From assembly GCA_005798205.1 (NCBI GenBank), contig SYKJ01000140.1:1-12732 (forward strand): a DNA stretch of 12,732 bases, read 5' to 3'. Shown in pieces: positions 6,186 to 12,732 of this stretch (its first letter is position 1; every line of letters starts with the position of its first letter). The notes below the pieces were generated by a model. The model ran no database searches, was not told the DNA's origin, and saw only the letters and a list, made by a program, of their open reading frames with translations. Source of the DNA: Bacteroidota bacterium (GTDB lineage: Bacteria > Bacteroidota > Bacteroidia > Flavobacteriales > Crocinitomicaceae). A program made the position numbers and the translations under genes.

Positions 6186-7112
6186 ATGAAATTAGTTACC
6201 GTTGGAAGCGTTGCCTTTGATGCGATTGAGTCGCCTTTTGGAAAGACAGACAAAATTGTAGGTGGTGCTGGAACTTTTATCACATTAGCAGCTTCATTTT
6301 TTTTAAAAGAGCAAGGAATTATATCCGTAGTTGGCGAAGATTTTCCTCAGCAAACTTTGCTCAATTTGAAGTCGAAAGGAATTGACATACAGGGAATTCA
6401 AATAAAAGTGGGAGAAAAAACTTTTTTTTGGTCAGGTAGATACCATAACGACATGAATTCCCGCGATACACTTTTAACAGAGTTAAATGTTTTAGAGCAT
6501 TTTAACCCACTTGTGCCAGACGATTTTCAAGGGGCCGATTATTTAATGCTTGGAAATTTAAGTCCTCAAGTGCAAAAAATGGTTATTGAACGCATGAAAA
6601 ACCGTCCGAAACTGATTGCAATGGACACCATGAATTTTTGGATGGATATTGCTCTTGATGATTTAAAGAAAACAATGTCTCTAGTTGATTTATTAATTAT
6701 AAACGACGAGGAAGCCAGGCAGCTTTCTGGAACGTATTCGCTGGTAAAAGCCGCTAAAATAATTCGTTTAATGGGCCCCAAAATAGTAATCATTAAAAAA
6801 GGGGAACATGGGGCCTTGTTGTTTCATGAAGAGAACATGTTTTATGCCCCAGCCTTACCATTGGAAGAGGTTTTTGATCCAACAGGGGCTGGAGATACCT
6901 TTGCAGGTGGATTTATGGGCTATATTGCTGCATCAAACGATTATTCATTTGAAAATATGAAAAGAGCTATTATTGCTGGTTCAGCCCTTGCATCTTTTTG
7001 TGTGGAAAAATTTGGAACACAACGGTTATTAGAAATCAGTAAAGAAGAATTAAATCTGCGCATTGATAAATTTGTCGCATTGGCTAATTTTGAAATGAAA
7101 GAAGTATATTAG
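6186..7112 (+). CDS. PfkB/ribokinase family sugar kinase
   Basis: This 308-residue kinase of the PfkB fold phosphorylates a sugar or nucleoside with ATP in the cytoplasm. The N-terminal glycine signature is present (KIVGGAGTFITLAASFF, from about residue 23). The C-terminal PfkB signature is complete: DPTGAGDTFAGGF from residue 231, with the anion hole G-A-G (234-236) and catalytic base Asp237. NDEEARQLSG and VIIKKGEHGALLF are typical of the ATP-binding half. I chose ATG 6186 because it gives the family start (MKLVTVGSVAFDAIESP); an in-frame TTG at 6165 lies within the -7 box. The substrate is not evident: PfkB members act on ribose, adenosine, fructose phosphates and others. It is followed after 3 bases by the DUF349 gene, so the two are surely co-transcribed. 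Confidence 0.9.
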   Translation: MKLVTVGSVAFDAIESPFGKTDKIVGGAGTFITLAASFFLKEQGIISVVGEDFPQQTLLNLKSKGIDIQGIQIKVGEKTFFWSGRYHNDMNSRDTLLTELNVLEHFNPLVPDDFQGADYLMLGNLSPQVQKMVIERMKNRPKLIAMDTMNFWMDIALDDLKKTMSLVDLLIINDEEARQLSGTYSLVKAAKIIRLMGPKIVIIKKGEHGALLFHEENMFYAPALPLEEVFDPTGAGDTFAGGFMGYIAASNDYSFENMKRAIIAGSALASFCVEKFGTQRLLEISKEELNLRIDKFVALANFEMKEVY

Positions 7113-7115
7113 ATT

Positions 7116-8825
7116 ATGGAAAAAATGGATTTTCAAGCGCAAATAGTTGCTTATTTAGCAGCAGATGATTTAGTCGTTTTAGGTCGAGATGTTGCTGCTT
7201 TGCGTAGTTCTTTTGAGGATTATTATTTGGAAGTAGAGCGAGTGGAACAAGTGAAAAAATTAGAGGCTCAAGCAAATGGGCAGAAATATGAAATGCTTGA
7301 TTTTCAATATGAAAAGGACCTTTTTTTCGAGACTTACAAAACATTTCAGGAGAAAAGAAAAATACAGGTTGGACTAAAAACAACCTTGGAAGCCGAAAAT
7401 TTACGATTAAATCGCAGTTTAATTCAACAACTTAAAGATGTTATTGAAAACGAAGAAAAAATCGGCTCTGCTTTTAATGCACATAAGGAAATTCACGAAA
7501 CCTGGAAAAAGATTGGAGATATTCCAAGGGACAAACGCGATGATATCCAAAAAGAATATTCTCGATTAATTGAGATTTTTTTCTACAATATAAAAATTTA
7601 CCGAGAATTAAAAGCAAACGATTACAAACGAAATTCTCAGCTAAAACAAGACATTATTTTTAAGTTGAAGAACTTAAGAAATAGCAATTTAAAGGTTAGA
7701 GAATTGGAGTCTTCTTTGCGTTCTTTACAAAATGATTGGGAGGAAATCGGACCTGTAAATAATGATGAATGGGAGAGTTTAAAAAATAGTTATTGGGAGG
7801 CTGTTCGTTCTGTTTATGAAAAAACAAATCAGTTTTATGACGAACAACGAAATGAATTAGCAGACAATCTGCTAAAAAAGCGTGCTATTATTTCAGAATT
7901 AGCTGGTCTCATAGAAAACTCTTCAAGCATTGAAAAATTAAAAGATTGGGAAAAAGCCACGGAAAAAGTCATTCAATTTCAAGCAGATTGGAAGCAAATA
8001 GGATTTGGACCAAAGAAGGATAACGATAAAGTATGGAAAGAATTTAGAGAAAAATGCAATCTCTTTTTTGCAACTAAAAAAGAATTTAATAAATCGATTG
8101 ACTCTGCAAACCGCGGTGTTGCTGATCAGAAAAGAGAATTAATTGAGCAGGCAAAGTCATTAAAAGATTCTAATGATTGGAAAACAACTGCAGATAAAAT
8201 AATGTTATTACAAAAGAATTGGAAGTTGCTTGGTTCGGCAGGACAAAGATTTGACAATAAATTGTGGGCGGATTTTCGTTCTGCATGCGATGCTTTTTTC
8301 ACTGCTAGGCAAAGTCATTTTGCTGCTCAAGATGCTTTGTTGATAGAGAACCTGAATGAAAAAAATAAATTTATTAATGAACTGTCAAATTTAATTCTCC
8401 CTGAGACAAAATCGGAAGCCCTGGCTATGCTACGAAGCAAAAATGAAGAATTTTTAGCAATGGGTCATGTGCCAATGAAAAATAAAAATGAGGTTTATGA
8501 ACGTTTTAAAAAAGCAATAGACTTGAAATATTCCTCATTGAAGCTGGAGTCAGACGAAAAAGACAGGATTCTATTTCAGGCAAAAATAGAGACTCTTAGC
8601 TCTAGTCCCGATCGTCAAAAACTTATGACGAATGAAAAAAATGATATTAAAAAGCAAATAGATGCTTTAGGAAAAGAAATGATTCAAATGGAAAATAACC
8701 TTGGTTTTTTTGCACGCTCAAAAGGAGCTGATCAACTTAGAAAAGATGTGGAAACCAAAGTTCAGGGAATTCAAGTTAGAATTGAAGCCCTTAAAAAGAA
8801 GTTAAAATTGATTCCGAATGAATAG
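7116..8825 (+). CDS. DUF349 repeat protein
   Basis: This 569-residue soluble, highly charged and largely helical protein has no signal peptide or membrane segment. It holds five DUF349 units, each centred on a W-K-x-I-G motif followed by a helix with an F-F or similar core: W130 (TWKKIGDIP), W208 (DWEEIGPV), W292 (DWKQIGFGP), W369 (NWKLLGSAG) and F446 (FLAMGHVP). Spacings are 78, 84, 77 and 77 residues, so the repeat period is regular; the fifth unit has Phe in place of Trp. A coiled-coil-like end (about 490-569, rich in Lys, Glu and Leu) closes it. DUF349 has no settled function that I can state. The start is 3 bases after the kinase stop, and the end overlaps the next gene by 8 bases. Confidence 0.9.
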   Translation: MEKMDFQAQIVAYLAADDLVVLGRDVAALRSSFEDYYLEVERVEQVKKLEAQANGQKYEMLDFQYEKDLFFETYKTFQEKRKIQVGLKTTLEAENLRLNRSLIQQLKDVIENEEKIGSAFNAHKEIHETWKKIGDIPRDKRDDIQKEYSRLIEIFFYNIKIYRELKANDYKRNSQLKQDIIFKLKNLRNSNLKVRELESSLRSLQNDWEEIGPVNNDEWESLKNSYWEAVRSVYEKTNQFYDEQRNELADNLLKKRAIISELAGLIENSSSIEKLKDWEKATEKVIQFQADWKQIGFGPKKDNDKVWKEFREKCNLFFATKKEFNKSIDSANRGVADQKRELIEQAKSLKDSNDWKTTADKIMLLQKNWKLLGSAGQRFDNKLWADFRSACDAFFTARQSHFAAQDALLIENLNEKNKFINELSNLILPETKSEALAMLRSKNEEFLAMGHVPMKNKNEVYERFKKAIDLKYSSLKLESDEKDRILFQAKIETLSSSPDRQKLMTNEKNDIKKQIDALGKEMIQMENNLGFFARSKGADQLRKDVETKVQGIQVRIEALKKKLKLIPNE

Positions 8826-9486
8826 TTTTATCAATATTTTACTCCTGATTTTTACTTTCCCCACAATGTTACTCAGTATTTTTATCGGTTTTGATTTACC
8901 GATAGAATTTTTACGCACCACAGCTAGCACAATGCCTTACGCTTCAGAAATATTACTTGGTTTTGGAATGCTTTTACTCATCATTTCACTTCGGCGATCT
9001 ATTCGAAGATGGATGGGTGTTCGAATGACAATTCAAACTAAAAAATTTAAGTGGAATTCTGTGATAAGTCAATCTCGTAAGCAAAGGGTTCTTGTTTACA
9101 CGCTTATTGAAGCCTCAGTTTTGCTTGGCTTAGCTTTTGGCTATTATTTACTTACACCTATTGCGTGGTTTCCAGCTCTAGTAATGCTTGTTTTTTCTGT
9201 TGAAAGCATCGTATTTTTATTAGTATGTAAGGGAAACTTATTTCGTGTAGGATTAAGTTCAAAAGCAATTATAGTATCTGATAGAGAAGTTATTTTGATT
9301 TATCTTACGGGTTTAAGACAAGTTAGCATTAGTCAGCAAACAGTTTATTTTGATTATATAAATGATCTACAACTTTCATTTCCAACTGACTGCTTGCAAG
9401 CCAATGAAAAAAATGAATTTTTTGAAAACTTAAGTAACTTAGTAGATAAAAACAAAGTTTTGTTTCGAAATGTAACTTCTTCATAA
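8818..9486 (+). CDS. Hypothetical four-helix membrane protein
   Basis: I do not recognise a family for this 222-residue protein. Four hydrophobic segments are visible, near residues 3-25 (INILLLIFTFPTMLLSIFIGF), 42-61 (ASEILLGFGMLLLIISL), 91-112 (VLVYTLIEASVLLGLAFGYYLL) and 114-136 (IAWFPALVMLVFSVESIVFLL). They are followed by a soluble tail of about 85 residues. A basic cluster (RRSIRRWMGVR) after the second helix suggests that this loop is cytoplasmic. The ATG lies inside the last codons of the DUF349 gene in another frame (8-base overlap), and its stop is directly followed by the glycosyltransferase ATG. The tight packing argues for one mRNA, and codon use looks like that of the neighbours. 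The function is unknown. Confidence 0.75.
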   Translation: MNSFINILLLIFTFPTMLLSIFIGFDLPIEFLRTTASTMPYASEILLGFGMLLLIISLRRSIRRWMGVRMTIQTKKFKWNSVISQSRKQRVLVYTLIEASVLLGLAFGYYLLTPIAWFPALVMLVFSVESIVFLLVCKGNLFRVGLSSKAIIVSDREVILIYLTGLRQVSISQQTVYFDYINDLQLSFPTDCLQANEKNEFFENLSNLVDKNKVLFRNVTSS

Positions 9487-10482
9487 ATGAAAATCCTCAT
9501 CATTCGCTTTAGTTCAATTGGTGATATTGTCTTAACTTTTCCAATTCTGAGGTGTTTGAAAGAGCAAGTGTCAAACGCTGAAATTCACTATGCTACAAAA
9601 ATCCAATTCAAAGAATTATTAACGGGAACAGATTCAATCGACCGAATTCACACTTTGTCAGATTCTATGGCTGAATTGATTAAGGAACTTCAAAAAGAAA
9701 AATTTGATGTAATTATTGATCTCCATAATAATTTAAGAAGTAGACAGATTTCATTTCCCCTCGGAATAAAAACAATGCGTTTTCCAAAATTAAATTTACA
9801 AAAATGGCTTTTGGTGAATTTTAAAGTCAATAAAATGCCAGCGCTTCATGTTGTTGATCGCTATTTTCAAACAGTAAATTCTTTGGAGGTAAAAAACGAC
9901 ATGAAAAACAACAGTTTTATCATTTCCTTGGAAAATGAAGTTGATGTAAAAAAACAGTTTAGCATCAGTCCAAAAACATTTATCTCTGTTGTTATTGGTG
10001 CACAATTTGCAACAAAACGAATTCCAAAAGATAAATTGATAGAGCTACTTTCTCATGTCAATTTTCCAATTATTTTAATTGGTGGAGAGTCTGATAAGAC
10101 AATGGCAAATGAACTTTGTACAGCATTAGCTGGAAAAGAAATTCATTCTGCTTGTGGTGATTTTAATATTCTCCAATCTGCAAGTATTGTTAAACAAAGC
10201 AAAGCAGTTTTAACAAGTGATACGGGAATGATGCACATTGCCTCTTGCTTTTCTCTTCCAATTTTTACCATTTGGGGAAATACAACACCAGCTCTTGGAA
10301 TGGCCGCATACAATCCAGAAAATAGCTTTGAAATCCATAATTTTGAAGTGAAAGACCTTAGTTGTAGACCGTGTTCTAAAATTGGATTTCAAAAATGTCC
10401 GAAAGGTCACTTTGAATGCATGAATAAACAAGATGCGCGTTTAATTACTCAAATGATAAATCAAAAATTTGAGCCGATTTAA
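9487..10482 (+). CDS. Glycosyltransferase family 9 (heptosyltransferase-like)
   Basis: This 331-residue GT-B enzyme is of the ADP-heptose:LPS heptosyltransferase family, acting on the cytoplasmic face of the inner membrane in lipopolysaccharide core or related glycan synthesis. The N-terminal fold opens with MKILIIRFSSIGDIVLTFPIL (the family's R-x-S-x-x-GD-v-lt-P). VIIDLHNNLRSRQ follows, and the donor half has VVIGAQFATKRIPKDK, ILIGGESD and the signature SDTGMMHIASCFSLPIFTIWGNTTP from residue 244. Four cysteines near the end (293, 296, 304, 311; C-x2-C-x7-C-x6-C) match the CxPC...C...C tail seen in many GT9 proteins. It starts on the base after the upstream stop, and its stop interlocks with that of the convergent thioesterase. 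The sugar and acceptor are not determinable here. Confidence 0.9.
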   Translation: MKILIIRFSSIGDIVLTFPILRCLKEQVSNAEIHYATKIQFKELLTGTDSIDRIHTLSDSMAELIKELQKEKFDVIIDLHNNLRSRQISFPLGIKTMRFPKLNLQKWLLVNFKVNKMPALHVVDRYFQTVNSLEVKNDMKNNSFIISLENEVDVKKQFSISPKTFISVVIGAQFATKRIPKDKLIELLSHVNFPIILIGGESDKTMANELCTALAGKEIHSACGDFNILQSASIVKQSKAVLTSDTGMMHIASCFSLPIFTIWGNTTPALGMAAYNPENSFEIHNFEVKDLSCRPCSKIGFQKCPKGHFECMNKQDARLITQMINQKFEPI

Positions 10483-10994
10483 TCTTCTAAGAATAACTTT
10501 CTAAGTTCGGTAGCATCACTTGCTTTCATTTTTCCAGCAAGGATGAGACTTAATTGCTTTCTTCTCAATGCGCCATCAAATCTTTTTATTTCTTCTTCTG
10601 TTTCTGGAACGATTTCTGGAACTTGTATTGGACCTCCATTCTGGTCTACGGCAACGAAAGTATAAATTGCCTCATTGCATTTTTCTCGTAAACCGGTAAT
10701 GGCATCTTCCACAAAAACATCAACAAAGACCTCCATTGAAGTAGAAAATGCGCGTGAAACCTTGGCTTCTAAAGTTAAGATAGAGGCATGTTTTATTGGT
10801 TTTTGAAAAGAAACATTATTTACTGAAGCTGTTACCACAACTCGTTTACAATGTCTGTGTGCAGCTACGCTTGAGATAAGATCCATCCATGCTAAAAGCT
10901 GACCGCCAAACAAATTACCTTGAGTATTCGTGTCGTTGGGTAACACAACCTTTGTTGAAATAGAAAGCGTTTCTGAAGGTTTTTTTGATATCAT
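10479..10994 (-). CDS. Acyl-CoA thioesterase (hotdog fold, YciA/BACH type)
   Basis: This 171-residue enzyme hydrolyses acyl-CoA to free acid and CoA in the cytoplasm. The start of the hotdog domain has the YciA/cytosolic acyl-CoA hydrolase signature: VLPNDTNTQGNLFGGQLLAWMD at residues 17-38, with the N-D pair, the F-G-G turn and a conserved acidic residue (Asp38) on the central helix. VVTASVNNVSFQKPIKHASILTLEAKVSRAFSTSMEVFVDVFVED gives the following strands. A single hotdog domain is followed by a charged tail of about 40 residues. It is the only clear minus-strand gene, convergent with the glycosyltransferase (4-base overlap) and divergent from the metalloprotease. A -7-like box on the minus strand lies only 4 bases before its ATG. 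Confidence 0.92.
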   Translation of the reverse strand: MISKKPSETLSISTKVVLPNDTNTQGNLFGGQLLAWMDLISSVAAHRHCKRVVVTASVNNVSFQKPIKHASILTLEAKVSRAFSTSMEVFVDVFVEDAITGLREKCNEAIYTFVAVDQNGGPIQVPEIVPETEEEIKRFDGALRRKQLSLILAGKMKASDATELRKLFLED

Positions 10995-10998
10995 TTTA

Positions 10999-11006
10999 CA
11001 AATGTA
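10999..11006 (-). promoter_or_regulatory. Candidate -7 box (TACATTTG, minus strand) for the thioesterase
   Basis: Read on the minus strand, TACATTTG is a perfect TAnnTTTG match with only TAAA between it and the thioesterase ATG. Use of this box would place transcription start at or within the start codon, giving a leaderless message or initiation from a later start. No good -33 TTG is seen, and the region is very AT-rich, so chance is a real alternative. Confidence 0.3.
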
Positions 11007-11040
11007 TTCAATTCAGCTATATTATATCTCATAAATAGAT

Positions 11041-11048
11041 TATCTTCG
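11041..11048 (+). promoter_or_regulatory. Candidate -7 box (TATCTTCG) for the metalloprotease
   Basis: This octamer is identical to the one ahead of the NSS transporter at 333 and one base off TAnnTTTG. It lies in the 105-base divergent gap, 51 bases before the metalloprotease ATG, leaving a leader of roughly 45 bases that ends in an A-rich stretch. No -33 element is obvious. Confidence 0.45.
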
Positions 11049-11099
11049 GCAAACTTTTTAATTATTAATTTGTTTAAATAGTAGAAATAAAAAAAATCA

Positions 11100-12732
11100 A
11101 TGAAATTTACTTGCAAACAAATACTAGTTTTATTTCTTTTTTTTACAATTTTTAATCTCAGCGCACAATCAAAAAGAGAATTTGATGTCCAAAATGCACG
11201 AGAGGGTGAAAGTGTAGAGTATTGCTTTACACACAAAAAAATGCAAGCTTTAATGCAAAATCAAGATTTTTTAATTCAAAAAAATAAGGAAGATCTTGAA
11301 TTTGATAAATTAGTTAAGAAAGGTTCAGTAAACAAAGGCACAGTTTATAAAATTCCTGTTGTTTTTCATGTTTTACATTACTCGGGAATTGAGAATATTT
11401 CGGATGAACAAATTTATGATGCACTTGCTACTTTAAATCGTGACTTTAGAAAGCAAAACCCTGACACAGCAAATGTCCATGTGGAATTTACTGGTATGCC
11501 TTTTGATTCAGAAATTGAATTTGTTTTAGCTACGAAAGCACCTGATGGAACTTGTTTTAAGGGCATTACTAGAACTGAAACTGTATTAACATTTCAGGGA
11601 GAAGATGGAGATCTTCAAGCCCAAGCTGTACGAGATGGAAATGATGTCTATATTGGCGATTGGCCCGGAAATAAGTACCTCAATTTTTTTATTAGTTCAG
11701 ATATTGGCGGTGCTGCCGGTTATACTCATTATCCTTCCCAAGGGTCTGCGGATGATATGACAAATGGAATATGGTTGCTTCATGATTATGTTGGCTCTAT
11801 AGGAACTAGCTCTGTAAGTCACAGTCGTGTCTTGACGCATGAATGCGGACATTGGCTAAATTTACCTCACACTTGGGGATCTACTAATAATCCAGGAATA
11901 GAATCAAACTGCGATTCAGATGACGGAGTATCCGATACTCCAAACTGTATAGGTGTTACAGGATGTGCTTTGAATTCAAATTCTTGTGATTCAGATAATG
12001 CTTTTTGGGGCTTTGACATCCGTGATAATGTAGAAAATTACATGGAATATTCTTATTGTTGTAAAATGTTCACGGCAGGCCAAGGAGCAAGAATGAGAAC
12101 AGCAGTTCAACAAACAAATACAGGTCGCGCTAATTTATGGTCTCAAGCAAATTTACTTGCAACAGGAGCGAATGGATTTTTATATCTGTGCAAAGCAGAA
12201 TTTTCAGCAGATAAAGAAGATATTTGTTTAGGAGAACAAATACAATTCTCTGATGACTCTTACAATTCTGTTACTAATTGGCAGTGGGAAATTTCTCCTA
12301 ATTTTGGATGGTCTTTTGTGCCCGGATCTTCAAATACAAGTCAAAATCCCCTAATTTTATTTTCTCAGTCAGGCTTGTATTCTGTAAAATTAATTGCAAG
12401 TGATGGGACAAACACCTTACAAGAACTTAAACAAAATTTTATTCGTGTAGCCCCTGAAGCACATGTTTTACCTTTTTGGGAAGGATTTGAAGATTATATC
12501 TCTTTGCAAAATCTTACCAACTGGGGAGTTAATAATTTTAATAATAACCAAGCTTTTACAATTGAAAATGCTACAAGTTATTCAGGAAATAAATGCGCCA
12601 CGCTAAAAAACTTTGGTGAAGATACCTTAAGCATTGATGAGTTGATATCTTCAACAATTGATTTATCTGTTATTCCTCCAACTGACACTGTTACTTTGAG
12701 TTTTAGATTTTCCTACCGCAAAAGACAATTGA
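11100..12732 (+). CDS. Secreted M43-type (cytophagalysin) zinc metalloprotease with PKD-like domain, 3' end outside the window
   Basis: The frame is open from ATG 11100 to the right edge (544 codons, no stop). Residues 1-22 form a signal peptide (basic start, Leu/Phe core, probable cleavage at LSA-Q). The protease domain follows a KIPVVFHVLH strand near residue 85. Its zinc site is HECGHWLNLPH, residues 247-257: ligands His247, His251 and His257, catalytic Glu248. A Met-turn is at Met315 in ENYMEYSYCC. SDDGVSDTPNC between them is typical of M43 (pappalysin/cytophagalysin). The metzincin Gly of HExxHxxGxxH is Asn254 here. A PKD-like domain spans about 364-452 (AEFSADKEDICLGEQIQFSD, ending SGLYSVKLIASDG), and from about 455 a beta-rich adhesion-like domain begins (LPFWEGFED). 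A type IX secretion tail would be expected but lies beyond the edge. The likely role is an extracellular protease for nutrient breakdown. Confidence 0.9.
   Translation, partial: MKFTCKQILVLFLFFTIFNLSAQSKREFDVQNAREGESVEYCFTHKKMQALMQNQDFLIQKNKEDLEFDKLVKKGSVNKGTVYKIPVVFHVLHYSGIENISDEQIYDALATLNRDFRKQNPDTANVHVEFTGMPFDSEIEFVLATKAPDGTCFKGITRTETVLTFQGEDGDLQAQAVRDGNDVYIGDWPGNKYLNFFISSDIGGAAGYTHYPSQGSADDMTNGIWLLHDYVGSIGTSSVSHSRVLTHECGHWLNLPHTWGSTNNPGIESNCDSDDGVSDTPNCIGVTGCALNSNSCDSDNAFWGFDIRDNVENYMEYSYCCKMFTAGQGARMRTAVQQTNTGRANLWSQANLLATGANGFLYLCKAEFSADKEDICLGEQIQFSDDSYNSVTNWQWEISPNFGWSFVPGSSNTSQNPLILFSQSGLYSVKLIASDGTNTLQELKQNFIRVAPEAHVLPFWEGFEDYISLQNLTNWGVNNFNNNQAFTIENATSYSGNKCATLKNFGEDTLSIDELISSTIDLSVIPPTDTVTLSFRFSYRKRQL

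Noticed and set aside
10363..10419. Four-cysteine tail of the glycosyltransferase as a novel metal site
   Set aside because: A CxPC...C...C tail is, to my knowledge, common in GT9 heptosyltransferase-like proteins, so it is a family trait.
10991..11236. Minus-strand open frame of 81 codons overlapping the thioesterase start and the protease signal peptide
   Set aside because: Its sequence is Phe/Ile/Lys-rich noise and it lies opposite a clear signal-peptide gene. The intergenic part is better explained by divergent promoters.
11100..12732. Possible broken or frameshifted gene at the right end
   Set aside because: I translated the frame codon by codon from 11100 to the edge and found no stop. 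The gene is simply cut by the window end.
1..12732. CRISPR arrays, insertion sequences or long repeats
   Set aside because: Reading through the window I saw no regularly spaced repeats of 20 bases or more, no transposase features and no terminal inverted repeats.

Overview
The window is an AT-rich stretch (by eye about one third G+C) of a Bacteroidetes chromosome, most likely from class Flavobacteriia or a close relative. Four things point there. The -7 boxes are of the TAnnTTTG type rather than TATAAT. Shine-Dalgarno sites are mostly absent and starts sit behind A-rich leaders. There is a gene pair of a PfkB kinase and a DUF349 repeat protein. The last gene encodes a secreted M43 (cytophagalysin-type) metalloprotease with a PKD-like domain. 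I see no phage, transposon, CRISPR array, tRNA or rRNA, and no gap above 300 bases without a gene. The window reads as ordinary chromosomal backbone.

Layout. (1) 1-318: the C-terminal third of an RmlD-like sugar-nucleotide reductase, cut by the window edge. (2) 364-4619: a plus-strand run holding a sodium:neurotransmitter-symporter-family transporter, a 46-residue single-helix protein that looks like its small subunit (MetS-like), a membrane-anchored helix-hairpin-helix protein, adenine phosphoribosyltransferase (apt) and an acyl-CoA dehydrogenase. (3) 4645-6089: a promoter, rpsU (ribosomal protein S21), an intrinsic terminator touching the next start codon, xerC and a short ribosome hibernation factor (hpf). 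(4) 6109-10482: a repeat-containing control region and promoter, then a tightly packed set of PfkB kinase, DUF349 protein, four-helix membrane protein and family 9 glycosyltransferase. (5) 10479-10994, minus strand: a hotdog acyl-CoA thioesterase converging on the glycosyltransferase with interlocked stop codons. (6) 11100 to the right edge: the secreted metalloprotease, open at the edge.

The genes join several housekeeping tasks: envelope sugar synthesis (RmlD-like, GT9), amino-acid uptake (transporter plus small subunit), purine salvage (apt), acyl-CoA metabolism (dehydrogenase, thioesterase), translation (S21, HPF) and chromosome dimer resolution (XerC). I found no convincing new multi-gene system. 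The points most worth a second look are the probable small transporter subunit, the terminator abutting the xerC start codon, -7 boxes so close to apt and the thioesterase that leaderless mRNAs are possible, a 14-base extended promoter shared by rpsU and the kinase operon, and the repeat array ahead of the kinase.
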